Positions 48,061 through 57,692 of a DNA stretch of 64,000 nt are shown piece by piece; positions within the stretch are counted from its first letter, which is position 1; every line of letters begins with the position of its first letter. Made by a program: the position numbers and the translations under genes. The DNA is from Rhodococcus sp. 06-235-1A (lineage in GTDB: Bacteria > Actinomycetota > Actinomycetes > Mycobacteriales > Mycobacteriaceae): positions 372,001 through 436,000 of the forward strand of contig NZ_NOYI01000013.1 in the NCBI RefSeq assembly GCF_002258785.1, written 5' to 3'. Below the pieces are notes generated by a model. The model did no database searches. It was given only the letters and a program-made list of their open reading frames with translations, and was not told the DNA's origin.

Positions 48061-49316
48061 GCGAAGCTCGCACCGAGCCCCGCACCACGGTATCGCTGTT
48101 TCTCGGCAAAGGTGGTGCGGGTAGAACCACGCTGGCGGCTGCGTCGGGTCTTCAGCTCGCTCAGGCCGGTGAGCGCGTCCTGATCGCCTCCGTCGACCAG
48201 GCGCACTCGCTCGCCGATGCATTCGCGGGGGACGCCGGGTCCGTGGACGAGTCCGGTGTTCGTTCCGTCACGCAGAGCCTCGACATCGTCGAGATCGACA
48301 CGTTCGCGCTACTCGAAGCGCGGTACCGGGGACTCGGCTCGCTGATGGCCGTGGCGTCCGCAGGACACGAGCACGGAGTGAGTTTCGGGGCGATCGAGCC
48401 CGAGGAACTGCTGGGTCTTCCGGGAATCGAAGAGTTGCTCGGTATGTACGAGATCCACCTGCTGGCCGACGAGAATCGTTGGGACACAATCGTAGTGGAT
48501 CTACCCGCGTCGGCCGACGCGCTCCGCATGTTGCAGTTGCCCGATACCGTTGCCGCGTACGTCGAGCGGATTTGGCCTCTGCACGCTCGGATGGTCGCCG
48601 GCACCGGTTCCGATGTCCGGCTCACCCTCGTGGTGGCGATGATCGAGCGGGTTCTGGCGCAGATCGACTCGGTGCGATCGTTGATCGTCGATTCCGCACG
48701 CACCTGTGCAACCGTGGTCGTCACCGCCGAACAACTCTCGGTCCGCGACGCCGAACGGACGCTGTCGGCCGCCGCCCTGCTCGGAATCGGAATCGATCGG
48801 GTTCTCGTCAACAAGATTCTGCCGAGCCTCAATTCGTCGTCGATCGGTTTGGTCGGTGCTCATCCGGCTGTGTTCTGGTTCGAGCGTTGGCGGGCCGCGC
48901 AGCTCGACGTGGTTGCCGAGCTGCGCCGACGCATCGGCACTGTGCCGATCGTGGAGGTGGAGCACGCCCCAGGTGAACCGGTAGGGTTGGGGCCCTTGCA
49001 GGAAGTGGCCGATCGCCTGGAACCGAGCTCCCCCGAACGGCGCGCGCCGGGCTGGGGTGAGCAACCTTCGGTGGTACTCGAATCGGGGGGCGGACTCGAA
49101 TCCGTGTATGCGATGAGAATGCTGCTCCCGGTGGTGGATTCGACAACCTTGGGCTTGGGGCGAGTGGAGGACGACTTGATAGTGAGTGCCGACGGGAGGC
49201 GACGGCGCATCACGTTGGCGTCGGTGCTGCGTCGGTGCGTCGCCGATTCCGCGGAACTCGACGGACCGTTCCTGGTGGTGCGTTTTCGTCCGAACCCCGA
49301 CATGTGGCCGCTGTGA
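48057..49316 (+). CDS. ArsA-like anion-transporting ATPase family protein
   Basis: P-loop ATPase of about 419 aa, counterpart of Rv2184c. N-terminal deviant Walker A FLGKGGAGRTTLAAA, ASVDQAHSLADAF (switch region), IVVDLPASADALRML, and a C-terminal beta-rich domain ending FRPNPDMWPL. ArsA/Get3 homologues target or transport cargo; here the substrate is unknown. No ATG, GTG or TTG lies between the upstream ATG at 47862, deep inside the previous gene, and the P-loop. The best start is CTG at 48057, overlapping the previous stop (CTGA). Confidence 0.82.
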   Translation: MSEARTEPRTTVSLFLGKGGAGRTTLAAASGLQLAQAGERVLIASVDQAHSLADAFAGDAGSVDESGVRSVTQSLDIVEIDTFALLEARYRGLGSLMAVASAGHEHGVSFGAIEPEELLGLPGIEELLGMYEIHLLADENRWDTIVVDLPASADALRMLQLPDTVAAYVERIWPLHARMVAGTGSDVRLTLVVAMIERVLAQIDSVRSLIVDSARTCATVVVTAEQLSVRDAERTLSAAALLGIGIDRVLVNKILPSLNSSSIGLVGAHPAVFWFERWRAAQLDVVAELRRRIGTVPIVEVEHAPGEPVGLGPLQEVADRLEPSSPERRAPGWGEQPSVVLESGGGLESVYAMRMLLPVVDSTTLGLGRVEDDLIVSADGRRRRITLASVLRRCVADSAELDGPFLVVRFRPNPDMWPL

Positions 49317-49374
49317 CGACGGTGACCCCGAAAATCGGCGCAACCCCTCCGATCGAGCGATCCGGGGTGCTGCG

Positions 49375-49827
49375 ATGACGTCGGACCATTCCGAGTTGGG
49401 GGCGGACCTGCTCGCCCTGGCCGACACCGTGCTCACGCGTCTCGCACCCATTCTCGAGCGTGTCGGCGAGACGCAGCAGGATCGTGATCAGCAGGGTTGT
49501 GGGTGGTGCCCGGTCTGCGCACTCGCCGCCTTGGTGCGCGGCGAGAGACACGATCTCGTCGAGCTGGTGGCCTCGGAGGGTGCGGTGCTGATCGCACTGC
49601 TGCGTCAGTTGCTCGCCGATCACACGAGTGCGGGGACGCCGCACGCCGCGCCGCACGCCGCGCCGCACGCTGCAGCGACCTCGCCGACATCGGAGGCCGC
49701 CGGCGACTCGACCGACGCCGCAGACGTGTCGATGGACACGAAAGTCCCGGGCGATCGCCACGCTGCATTCGTTCCGATTACCGTTCACGTGAACGACTCG
49801 CGCGCGGACGAGCAGAAACGTCCGTGA
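49375..49827 (+). CDS. Conserved hypothetical protein (150 aa) with CGWCPVC motif
   Basis: Position and general look match Rv2183c, a protein of unknown function. N-terminal helical region (LGADLLALADTVLTRLAPILERV), a C-x2-C-x2-C-like CGWCPVCALAALVRGE segment, then LVASEGAVLIALLRQLLADH, then a low-complexity tail with three PHAA repeats and Ser/Thr/Asp-rich sequence. The cysteines could bind metal. ATG 49375 is chosen as the first start after the ArsA-like gene's stop. Probably co-transcribed with the preceding genes. Confidence 0.75.
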   Translation: MTSDHSELGADLLALADTVLTRLAPILERVGETQQDRDQQGCGWCPVCALAALVRGERHDLVELVASEGAVLIALLRQLLADHTSAGTPHAAPHAAPHAAATSPTSEAAGDSTDAADVSMDTKVPGDRHAAFVPITVHVNDSRADEQKRP

Positions 49828-49885
49828 TCGGCCGAAAGATGTGGGCAGTTGCCGTGTGGGGGACGGCCGAGGAAGGCATGGACGA

Positions 49886-50860
49886 ATGAAGCGGCACCAC
49901 CGTAGACTGACCGTCGGAATCGATGTGGGCGGGACCAGCCTGCGCGCATCCGTCGTCGACGCGGACGGTCAGGTGCTCGACTCGGCTGCGGCCCCCACTC
50001 CGCATACAGCCCGCGCTCTCGAACGCGGGCTCGACCGAGCTGTGCAGGAGCTGGCCGGCCGTCACGACATCGCGGCCGTCGGGCTCGCCGTCGCAGGGTT
50101 CATCGATTCCGAGCGCACGACGGTTCTCTTCGCTCCGCATCTGCCATGGGTGAACACTCCCGTCGCGACGGAGATGAGCAAGCGCATCGGCCTGCCGGTG
50201 TTGCTCGAGCACGACGCCAACTCGGCGGCGTGGGCCGAATATCGCTTCGGTGCTGCATCGGGGGGCCGCAACGTGGTGATGGTCGCCATCGGCACCGGAA
50301 TCGGCGCGGCGCTCCTGATCGACGGCAGGATCTATCGGGGGAGCCACGGCGTGGCACCGGAACTGGGTCACATCCAGGTCGTGCCGGACGGGCGGGCGTG
50401 CCCCTGCGGCAAACGCGGCTGCTGGGAGCGCTACTGCAGCGGCACCGCGCTGGTGGACACCGCGGTCGAGTTCCTCGCCGCGGACCCGTCGTCGTCGACG
50501 ACTCTGGCACGAGAGGTGTTTCTCGATCCTGGTTCGTTGACCGGCCGTCGGATTGCCGGTGCCGCGCAGGACGGTGACCCGATCGCCCAACGCACCATGG
50601 AAGACTTCGCGCAGTGGCTCGGCGTGGGACTGTCCATGGTCAGCGACGTGTACGACCCCGACCTGATCGTGTTGGCCGGGGGAGTCGCCACGTCGTCCAG
50701 TCAGTTTCTCGCCCGCGCGACCGACAAGTACGCGGAGTTGGTCACCGGTGCGAGCCATCGACCCTTGGCTCGTATCCGCAGCACTCAACTCGGCGAGGCA
50801 GCGGGCATGATCGGGGCCGCGGAGCTGGCACGAGCGCAGTTCCTCACCGGAGTTCGCTGA
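49886..50860 (+). CDS. ROK family sugar kinase (glucokinase-like)
   Basis: 324 aa. N-terminal phosphate-binding loop GIDVGGTSLRASVVD, sugar-site EHDANSAAWAEYRFGA with catalytic Asp, GTGIGAALLIDG, and the ROK zinc site in CPCGKRGCWERYCSG with upstream His (ELGHIQV). No helix-turn-helix is present, so it is a kinase and not a NagC-type repressor. Glucose is the likely substrate by analogy. The ATG at 49886 follows GGAAGG. No ROK gene is known to me at this point in M. tuberculosis, so this looks like a lineage insertion between the Rv2183c and Rv2182c counterparts. Confidence 0.88.
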   Translation: MKRHHRRLTVGIDVGGTSLRASVVDADGQVLDSAAAPTPHTARALERGLDRAVQELAGRHDIAAVGLAVAGFIDSERTTVLFAPHLPWVNTPVATEMSKRIGLPVLLEHDANSAAWAEYRFGAASGGRNVVMVAIGTGIGAALLIDGRIYRGSHGVAPELGHIQVVPDGRACPCGKRGCWERYCSGTALVDTAVEFLAADPSSSTTLAREVFLDPGSLTGRRIAGAAQDGDPIAQRTMEDFAQWLGVGLSMVSDVYDPDLIVLAGGVATSSSQFLARATDKYAELVTGASHRPLARIRSTQLGEAAGMIGAAELARAQFLTGVR

Positions 50861-51038
50861 CCGTTTCGGTCTGCATCGTGTGAGCTCTGTCCCGGTGTGC
50901 TCGATGATGTGGCTGGTGTCATAAACCGTGGGTACAGTTCCTTACGCGGCACGGTTCGAGGGTGCACGACCGCGGTCGGTTCGCTCCAGGGCGAGGCGGC
51001 GTCAACGATTTTCCCGACCATCATCAGGGAGCACGTCA

Positions 51039-51767
51039 ATGTGGTACTGGCTGTTCAAATTCATCATCGTCGGGCCGCTTCTCGTCGCCCTGGGTCGGCC
51101 GACGATCGAGGGTGCGGAGAACATCCCGACGCAGGGTCCGGTCATCCTGGCCAGTAATCACAAAGCAGTTCTCGATTCTTTCTACCTCCCGCTCAAGACG
51201 CCTCGGCGGATCACCTTCCTCGCCAAGAGCGAATACTTCACCGGGTCCGGTCTCAAGGGTGCGTTCCAGAAGTGGTTCTTCACCGCAGTGGGGCAGGTGC
51301 CGATCGATCGCACCGGAGCCGACGCGGCGCAGGACGCTCTCAATGCCGGAGTCCGAGTGATCGAAGCGGGCAAGGTCCTCGGTATCTACCCCGAGGGCAC
51401 GCGGTCTCCCGATGGCCGGTTGTACAAGGGCAAGACGGGGATGGCCCGGCTTGCACTGCAGACCGGAGTGCAGGTTGTGCCGGTGGCGATGATCGGCACC
51501 GAGAAGATGAACCCGATCGGTTCGCGCGTCTGGCGTCCGGCCAAGGTCACCATCCGCATCGGAAAGCCCATCGATTTCTCTCGCTTCGAGGGCATGGCGG
51601 GCAATCGATTCGTCGAGCGCGCGGTCACCGACGAGGTGATGTACGACCTGATGTTGCTGTCCGGGCAGGAGTACGTGGACGTCTACGCCGCATCCCTGAA
51701 AAAGGCTGCACCGGTTGCCGATTCGGCGCCGGCAGCGAGGCGCATTCCCGACTCCAAGGCCAGCTGA
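51039..51767 (+). CDS. 1-acylglycerol-3-phosphate O-acyltransferase (PlsC-like)
   Basis: Membrane-associated acyltransferase of 242 aa, counterpart of Rv2182c, making phosphatidic acid for phospholipids. Motif I is NHKAVLDSF (H-x4-D), motif II FTAVGQVPIDR, motif III YPEGTRSPDG and motif IV VVPVAMIG. One hydrophobic N-terminal segment (WLFKFIIVGPLLVAL). The ATG at 51039 has AGGGAGC before it. A TACAGT hexamer at 50933-50938 suggests its own promoter with a leader of about 95 nt. It converges on the GT87 gene. Confidence 0.9.
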   Translation: MWYWLFKFIIVGPLLVALGRPTIEGAENIPTQGPVILASNHKAVLDSFYLPLKTPRRITFLAKSEYFTGSGLKGAFQKWFFTAVGQVPIDRTGADAAQDALNAGVRVIEAGKVLGIYPEGTRSPDGRLYKGKTGMARLALQTGVQVVPVAMIGTEKMNPIGSRVWRPAKVTIRIGKPIDFSRFEGMAGNRFVERAVTDEVMYDLMLLSGQEYVDVYAASLKKAAPVADSAPAARRIPDSKAS

Positions 51768-51788
51768 ATCAGCCCTCGGTCACCGCGG

Positions 51789-53081
51789 TCAACCGATCGC
51801 TGTGGTGGTGCTCGCGTCCTTCGAGCGGTTGGAGAAGCGGATCGTCGCGAGGGCGACGATCGACACCAGGGCCCACCACACGTACGCCGATGTAGCGAAC
51901 TGGTCGATCAGCGGCCAGCCGAGTCCGCTCCACCGACCCTCGCCGAGCTTCCACTGCGGCGCGTACACCATCAGTGCCAGTCCGACGGCGACCAGAGTCA
52001 GCAGCAGAGCACTGCGGCGGCGATAACCGAGGACGGCGAGCACGATGACGAACGGAACCGCCCACACCCAGTGATGCGACCAGGAAACCGGCGAGACCAG
52101 CAGCCCGAACATGGCGTTGACAGTCAGGGCGAGGGCACTCTCCCCGGCCGCGAACGCTTTGCGCATCGCCACTGCCGCGACGGCGAGCACCACCACCGAC
52201 AATGCGAGCCACAGGACCGACCGCGGTAGCTCGTCCATTCCGAGGCGCGCGAGCACTCCGGTGATCGACTGATTCGCTGGGTAGGCAGGGCCGCCGATGC
52301 GGTCGGAGTCGACGATGGTCTCGGTCCAGTACTTCACCGAGTCCGACCACGTCAGCGCGAAACCGATGGCAGTGAACACCGCAAAGCTGAGCCCCGAGAC
52401 CACGGCCGAACGAAAGTCCTTCCGCAGCAGAAAGAACAACACGAACACAGCGGGAGTGAGCTTGACGGCTGCGACGAGGCCGATCAGCATTCCTCGGGGC
52501 CAGGGCGTCTTCTTCGGCAGGCAGTCGAGGGCAACGAAGGCCATCAGCACGATGTTGATCTGCCCGTAGTTCAGCGTCGAGGTGACCGGCTCCAGTACGA
52601 GCACGGCCACCGCGAACGCGGCACCGGCAGACCACCACATCAGTGCGCGAGGGCGTACCCCGAGCGAGGTGAGTGTGGCCACGACGGTCACCAGCAGCAG
52701 GAGCATCGATGCCGCCGTCACCGCGATCGACGCGGCATACAGCGATACCGACGACAGCGGGCTGAAGATCGCCGCGGCGATCGGGGGATAGGTGAACGGC
52801 AGCGTGGTACCGGTTGCGATCGGCGGTAGCTGGCCGTACAGATCGCCGCCCTCTGCGAACACCTGACCGCCCAGTCGATACACGTCCAGGTCGAGTCGGT
52901 AGTACTCACCGATCGCACGAAGACCCGGGAAGCCGTTGAGGTGATACAGGACGCCGACAGCGGCGGCGATCAGGACGACCACCCTGCTCGACGCGACCGC
53001 CCACCTCGGCCATCGGCGTGGCGTCGGCCCGGCCGGCTCCGATGCCTCGGCGACCGGGCGGTTGGTGTCGGGCGAAGTCAC
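51789..53081 (-). CDS. GT87 alpha-(1->2)-mannosyltransferase
   Basis: Polyprenyl-phosphomannose-dependent membrane glycosyltransferase, counterpart of Rv2181 (MptC), which adds alpha-1,2-mannose branches to lipomannan and lipoarabinomannan. About 430 aa with ten or more membrane helices. The first extracytoplasmic loop, DLDVYRLGGQVFAEGGDLYG, carries the catalytic Asp pair, and LNYGQINIVLM and TYPPIAAAIF are family motifs. The start is GTG at 53081 (TSPDTNRPV), preceded by AAAGGGA at 6 nt; 21 extra in-frame residues upstream lack support. Confidence 0.9.
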   Translation of the reverse strand: MTSPDTNRPVAEASEPAGPTPRRWPRWAVASSRVVVLIAAAVGVLYHLNGFPGLRAIGEYYRLDLDVYRLGGQVFAEGGDLYGQLPPIATGTTLPFTYPPIAAAIFSPLSSVSLYAASIAVTAASMLLLLVTVVATLTSLGVRPRALMWWSAGAAFAVAVLVLEPVTSTLNYGQINIVLMAFVALDCLPKKTPWPRGMLIGLVAAVKLTPAVFVLFFLLRKDFRSAVVSGLSFAVFTAIGFALTWSDSVKYWTETIVDSDRIGGPAYPANQSITGVLARLGMDELPRSVLWLALSVVVLAVAAVAMRKAFAAGESALALTVNAMFGLLVSPVSWSHHWVWAVPFVIVLAVLGYRRRSALLLTLVAVGLALMVYAPQWKLGEGRWSGLGWPLIDQFATSAYVWWALVSIVALATIRFSNRSKDASTTTAIG

Positions 53082-53148
53082 AACATTCCCTTTCAGGGCT
53101 GTTCGGATCGAGGCTGCCGGTAGGTGTGGGGCGGGTCGGGACACGCGC

Positions 53149-53154
53149 TAGTGT
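53149..53154 (+). promoter_or_regulatory. -10 hexamer TAGTGT, leaderless promoter of exoribonuclease gene
   Basis: TAGTGT ends 7 nt before the GTG at 53162. It overlaps, and so argues against, the alternative GTG at 53153. Confidence 0.45.
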
Positions 53155-53161
53155 GAGCCGC

Positions 53162-53653
53162 GTGCGCTACTTCTACGACACAGAGTTCATCGAGGATGGT
53201 CGCACAATCGAGTTGGTATCGATCGGTGTGGTGTCGGAGGACGGTCGCGAATTCTATGCGGTGTCCTCCGAGTTCGATCCCGAGCGCGCGGGCCGTTGGG
53301 TTCGACGCAACGTGCTGCCCAAGCTGCCACCGTACTCGTCGCCGCTGTGGATGAGCCGGTCTCGGATCCGAGACGAACTGCTCGAGTTCCTGGTTCCGCA
53401 CTACGGTGCCGAGGTCGAGCTGTGGGCGTGGGTTGCGGCATACGACCACGTTGCGCTGTGCCAGCTGTGGGGCTCGATGACCGAATTGCCGCGTTCGTTG
53501 CCGCGGTTCACCCGGGAGTTGCGCCAGCACTGGGAGGATCGCGGTAGTCCCGAGCTGCCGTCGGTGCCCGACGACGCTCACGACGCCCTCGCCGATGCCC
53601 GGCACAATCTGGCGAAGTTCCAGGCGATAGAGGAGTACGCGCACCGCGGGTGA
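53162..53653 (+). CDS. 3'-5' exoribonuclease (Rv2179c family)
   Basis: DEDD-type RNase of 163 aa; M. tuberculosis Rv2179c is the founding member, a Mg-dependent exoribonuclease related to RNase T/AS. N-terminal RYFYDTEFIEDGRTIELVSIGVV carries the first Asp and Glu, WVAAYDHVALCQLWG the second Asp, and DDAHDALADARHN the final His/Asp. The GTG at 53162 places the active site at residues 6-8, as in Rv2179c. Divergent from the GT87 gene. Confidence 0.92.
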   Translation: MRYFYDTEFIEDGRTIELVSIGVVSEDGREFYAVSSEFDPERAGRWVRRNVLPKLPPYSSPLWMSRSRIRDELLEFLVPHYGAEVELWAWVAAYDHVALCQLWGSMTELPRSLPRFTRELRQHWEDRGSPELPSVPDDAHDALADARHNLAKFQAIEEYAHRG

Positions 53654-55084
<1,431 letters not shown>

Positions 55085-55100
55085 TCTGCTTCGAAGCAGA
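55085..55100. repeat. 16-bp perfect palindrome after aroG
   Basis: TCTGCTTCGAAGCAGA directly follows the aroG stop codon in the 49-bp gap to the convergent pknL. It is too compact for a typical terminator but could form a short stem in either transcript. Confidence 0.4.
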
Positions 55101-55133
55101 ACAGTCGGTGGCCCTCGGCGCGGGAAAGTCCGC

Positions 55134-57131
55134 TCAGGGCAGTGACACCACCATGACCTCGGAGCCCGGTTCCACCCGTGAACCGGCTCCGGGGCTCTGC
55201 GTGATCACCAGCGACCCGTTGGTGTCGACCACCTGACGCACGTCGATCGTCAGGCCCAGAGTCTCGAGAGTCGTCCGTGCCGACCCGACCGAACGCCCGA
55301 GCAGCGACGGCACGGTGACGGCGTTGGACACCTCGAGCACCGCGGTGGATCCGGATTTCACCGTCTGGCCGGCTTCGGGTGTCGTTCCGATCGCTTTGCC
55401 GCCGTCGGTCTCCTTGTCGAACGTCTCCCGAACCTCGCCGACGGTGATGCCCACCGATTCCAGCGTCGTCCGGGCTTGGTCGACGCTCTGCCCGCGTACG
55501 TCGGGCACCTCGACCGGCGGTGCTCCCTTGCTGCGCAGCACCGTGACCGAGGTTCCCGTGGTCAACACCGTGCCCGGCGGCGGGTCCAGTGCTGCGACCC
55601 CGCCGATCGGAGCGGTCGTGCTGAAGGCTTCTCCACCGTCGACGGGCGTGAACGTCCTGTCTCGAAGTTGCTGTTCCATGTCTGCCACCGATGCGCTCGC
55701 ATCGATGGAGGGGACGGTCGGGCGACCGAGCGACACCAGGAGATACACGGTGTCGCCCTTGGCGATTCGTGATCCGCCGGTGGGGTCGGTACCGATGAGA
55801 AGATCGGTGTCCACCGAGTCGGAGTAGGTTCCGCGTACCGCGGCCTCGAGTCCTGCGGCCTCGACGGCGCTGGTGGCACCGGTGGTGTCGAGGCCGTCGA
55901 CCATCGGAACGGCGGTGTAGCGGCCCGATCCCATCCACCAGCCACCGAAGCCGACCAGCACGGCGAGAAGGGCGACCACGAGCAGCCAGACGACGATGGC
56001 TCGACGTGAGCGCTGTCTGTCGGCCTCGAAGTCCGGGAATCGGTACTGCCCACGGCCGGTCGCCGGTGGCTCGGCGGGCGGCACATCGGCGTGTTCCTGG
56101 CCGTACTCGACACCTCGGGAGGTCGGCGAGGTGACGACTCGGGTGTGCTGCACCCCCTGTTGCGGGGTCGGCGGCGGAGCATCCCGCACCACCTGGGTGC
56201 GAGCGGACGGCGGACGATCACCGGCGGCCGTTGTCGGTGCCCCAGCGGCCGCGGAGCTCAGATGCTCGGCCGAGCGCTTGGGCGCAGGCACACGGTAATC
56301 GGGTAACGCCAGCGCCGATGCGGCGCCGCGCAACGCACGGGCCATCTCGTCGGCGTTGCGGTACCGGTGTTCCGGGTCGCGAACAGTGGCCCGCTGCACC
56401 ACCTCGTCGAACTGCGGGGGCACGCCCGCGATGACGGAGGAGGGGCGCGGTACGTCGTTGTCGATGCGCTGGTATGCGATGGACAGCGAGGTGTCACCGG
56501 TGAACGGCGTGCGTCCGGTCAGTAGCTCGAACAGCACGACACCGACCCCGTAGACGTCGCTGCTCGCGGACGCCGAGCCGGTGGTGACCTGCTCGGGAGA
56601 CAGATAGGCGGCGGTGCCCAGAATCACACTGCTCGACGTCACGGTCGACGCCGCGATGGCTCGGACGAGTCCGAAATCGGCGATCTTGACGTCGCCGTCG
56701 TCGCTGATCAAGATGTTCTCGGGTTTGATATCGCGGTGTACCAAGCCTGCCCGGTGGGCGACTGCGAGCGCCTCGAGTACCGGCCGGACGACGGCCACTG
56801 CGGCGTGCGGTGGCATCGGACCACGCTCACGGAGCAGCTCACGCAGAGTCCCGCCCTCGACGAGTTCCATGACGAGGAACGCGTGTTCGCCGTCCCGCCC
56901 ATGGTCGTACACGGCGACGAGCCCCGGGTGACTGAGCCTGGCCACGGCCCGCGCCTCGAATTCGAATCGCTGAACGAACTGCGGATCCTCGGCGAATTTC
57001 GGATCCATGATCTTCACCGCGACAGGACGGTCGAGCCTGGTGTCGAGTCCGCGGTAGACCGTCGACATACCGCCCCGCGCGATCGGTCCGTCTATTCGAT
57101 ATCGACGGTCGAGCATCGAACCCGGTATCAC
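55134..57131 (-). CDS. pknL: Ser/Thr protein kinase PknL with PASTA domains
   Basis: Membrane receptor kinase of 665 aa. Kinase domain (about residues 11-270) with GPIARGGMSTVYRG, catalytic Lys in VAVKIMD, HRDIKPENIL and DFGLVRA. Then a Pro/Ala/Thr-rich juxtamembrane region, a helix (AIVVWLLVVALLAVLVGFGGWWMG) near 373-397, and four extracellular PASTA units, the type that binds peptidoglycan fragments in PknB. M. tuberculosis PknL is much shorter and lacks PASTA, so this is the fuller form. The GTG at 57131 has AGGAGG just upstream. It is divergent from the gene for its presumed substrate. Confidence 0.92.
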   Translation of the reverse strand: MIPGSMLDRRYRIDGPIARGGMSTVYRGLDTRLDRPVAVKIMDPKFAEDPQFVQRFEFEARAVARLSHPGLVAVYDHGRDGEHAFLVMELVEGGTLRELLRERGPMPPHAAVAVVRPVLEALAVAHRAGLVHRDIKPENILISDDGDVKIADFGLVRAIAASTVTSSSVILGTAAYLSPEQVTTGSASASSDVYGVGVVLFELLTGRTPFTGDTSLSIAYQRIDNDVPRPSSVIAGVPPQFDEVVQRATVRDPEHRYRNADEMARALRGAASALALPDYRVPAPKRSAEHLSSAAAGAPTTAAGDRPPSARTQVVRDAPPPTPQQGVQHTRVVTSPTSRGVEYGQEHADVPPAEPPATGRGQYRFPDFEADRQRSRRAIVVWLLVVALLAVLVGFGGWWMGSGRYTAVPMVDGLDTTGATSAVEAAGLEAAVRGTYSDSVDTDLLIGTDPTGGSRIAKGDTVYLLVSLGRPTVPSIDASASVADMEQQLRDRTFTPVDGGEAFSTTAPIGGVAALDPPPGTVLTTGTSVTVLRSKGAPPVEVPDVRGQSVDQARTTLESVGITVGEVRETFDKETDGGKAIGTTPEAGQTVKSGSTAVLEVSNAVTVPSLLGRSVGSARTTLETLGLTIDVRQVVDTNGSLVITQSPGAGSRVEPGSEVMVVSLP

Positions 57132-57298
57132 CGAACCTCCTCTCGTCGTCCACTCTTTCCGTCCGCTGAATGTGCCGGACGCCTGACGAAGATCGTATCG
57201 GTGCCGCGGGCGGCGACCGCCGATCCTGGTTCGTGTTCGGCCCCACAGCAGCTGGCCGGCCGTGCCCGCCGCTTTTGAAGTCTGGACGCCGGACCCGT

Positions 57299-57304
57299 TA
57301 ACGT
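57299..57304 (+). promoter_or_regulatory. -10 hexamer TAACGT, leaderless promoter of Rv2175c-like gene
   Basis: TAACGT ends 7 nt before the GTG at 57312. No ribosome binding site is visible. Confidence 0.4.
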
Positions 57305-57311
57305 TACCTGC

Positions 57312-57683
57312 GTGAGTGCCATTCCCTATGCCGACGACGTGCTCGATCCGTCGGTGTCATTGCTGCAGTTCGCCGACGTCGCGAAGATCCTCGACGTTCC
57401 CAAGACCCGCGTCGAACAGCTCGTTCGAGACCGCCAACTGTTGGCTCTGAAGCGTTCACGGGTGCCCGGTGTGCCGGAGCTGTTCCTCGACGCGAGCAAG
57501 GGCACCATCGTCAAGGGTCTGCCCGGCCTGTTGGCTGTGCTGCACGACGGCGGCTACGAGGACGAGGAAATCCTGCGGTGGCTGTTCACCGAGGACGAGA
57601 GCTTGCCCGGCGCGCCTGTCGCCGCATTGCACGGCGACCTGATGCGTGAAGTGATCAGACGTGCACAGGCGATGGCCTTCTAA
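57312..57683 (+). CDS. Rv2175c-family DNA-binding protein
   Basis: 123 aa. Residues 15-60 form a winged helix-turn-helix (LLQFADVAKILDVPKTRVEQLVRDRQLLALKR), and the C-terminal domain (GLPGLLAVLHDGGYEDEEILRWLFTEDESLPG) defines the Rv2175c family. In M. tuberculosis Rv2175c is phosphorylated by PknL at an N-terminal Thr, which abolishes DNA binding. Here the pair is divergent, as there; whether the phosphosite is kept is uncertain, since the N-terminus (VSAIPYADDVLDPSVSL) has no Thr and Ser would have to serve. Confidence 0.9.
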   Translation: MSAIPYADDVLDPSVSLLQFADVAKILDVPKTRVEQLVRDRQLLALKRSRVPGVPELFLDASKGTIVKGLPGLLAVLHDGGYEDEEILRWLFTEDESLPGAPVAALHGDLMREVIRRAQAMAF

Positions 57684-57692
57684 CGCACGGTC

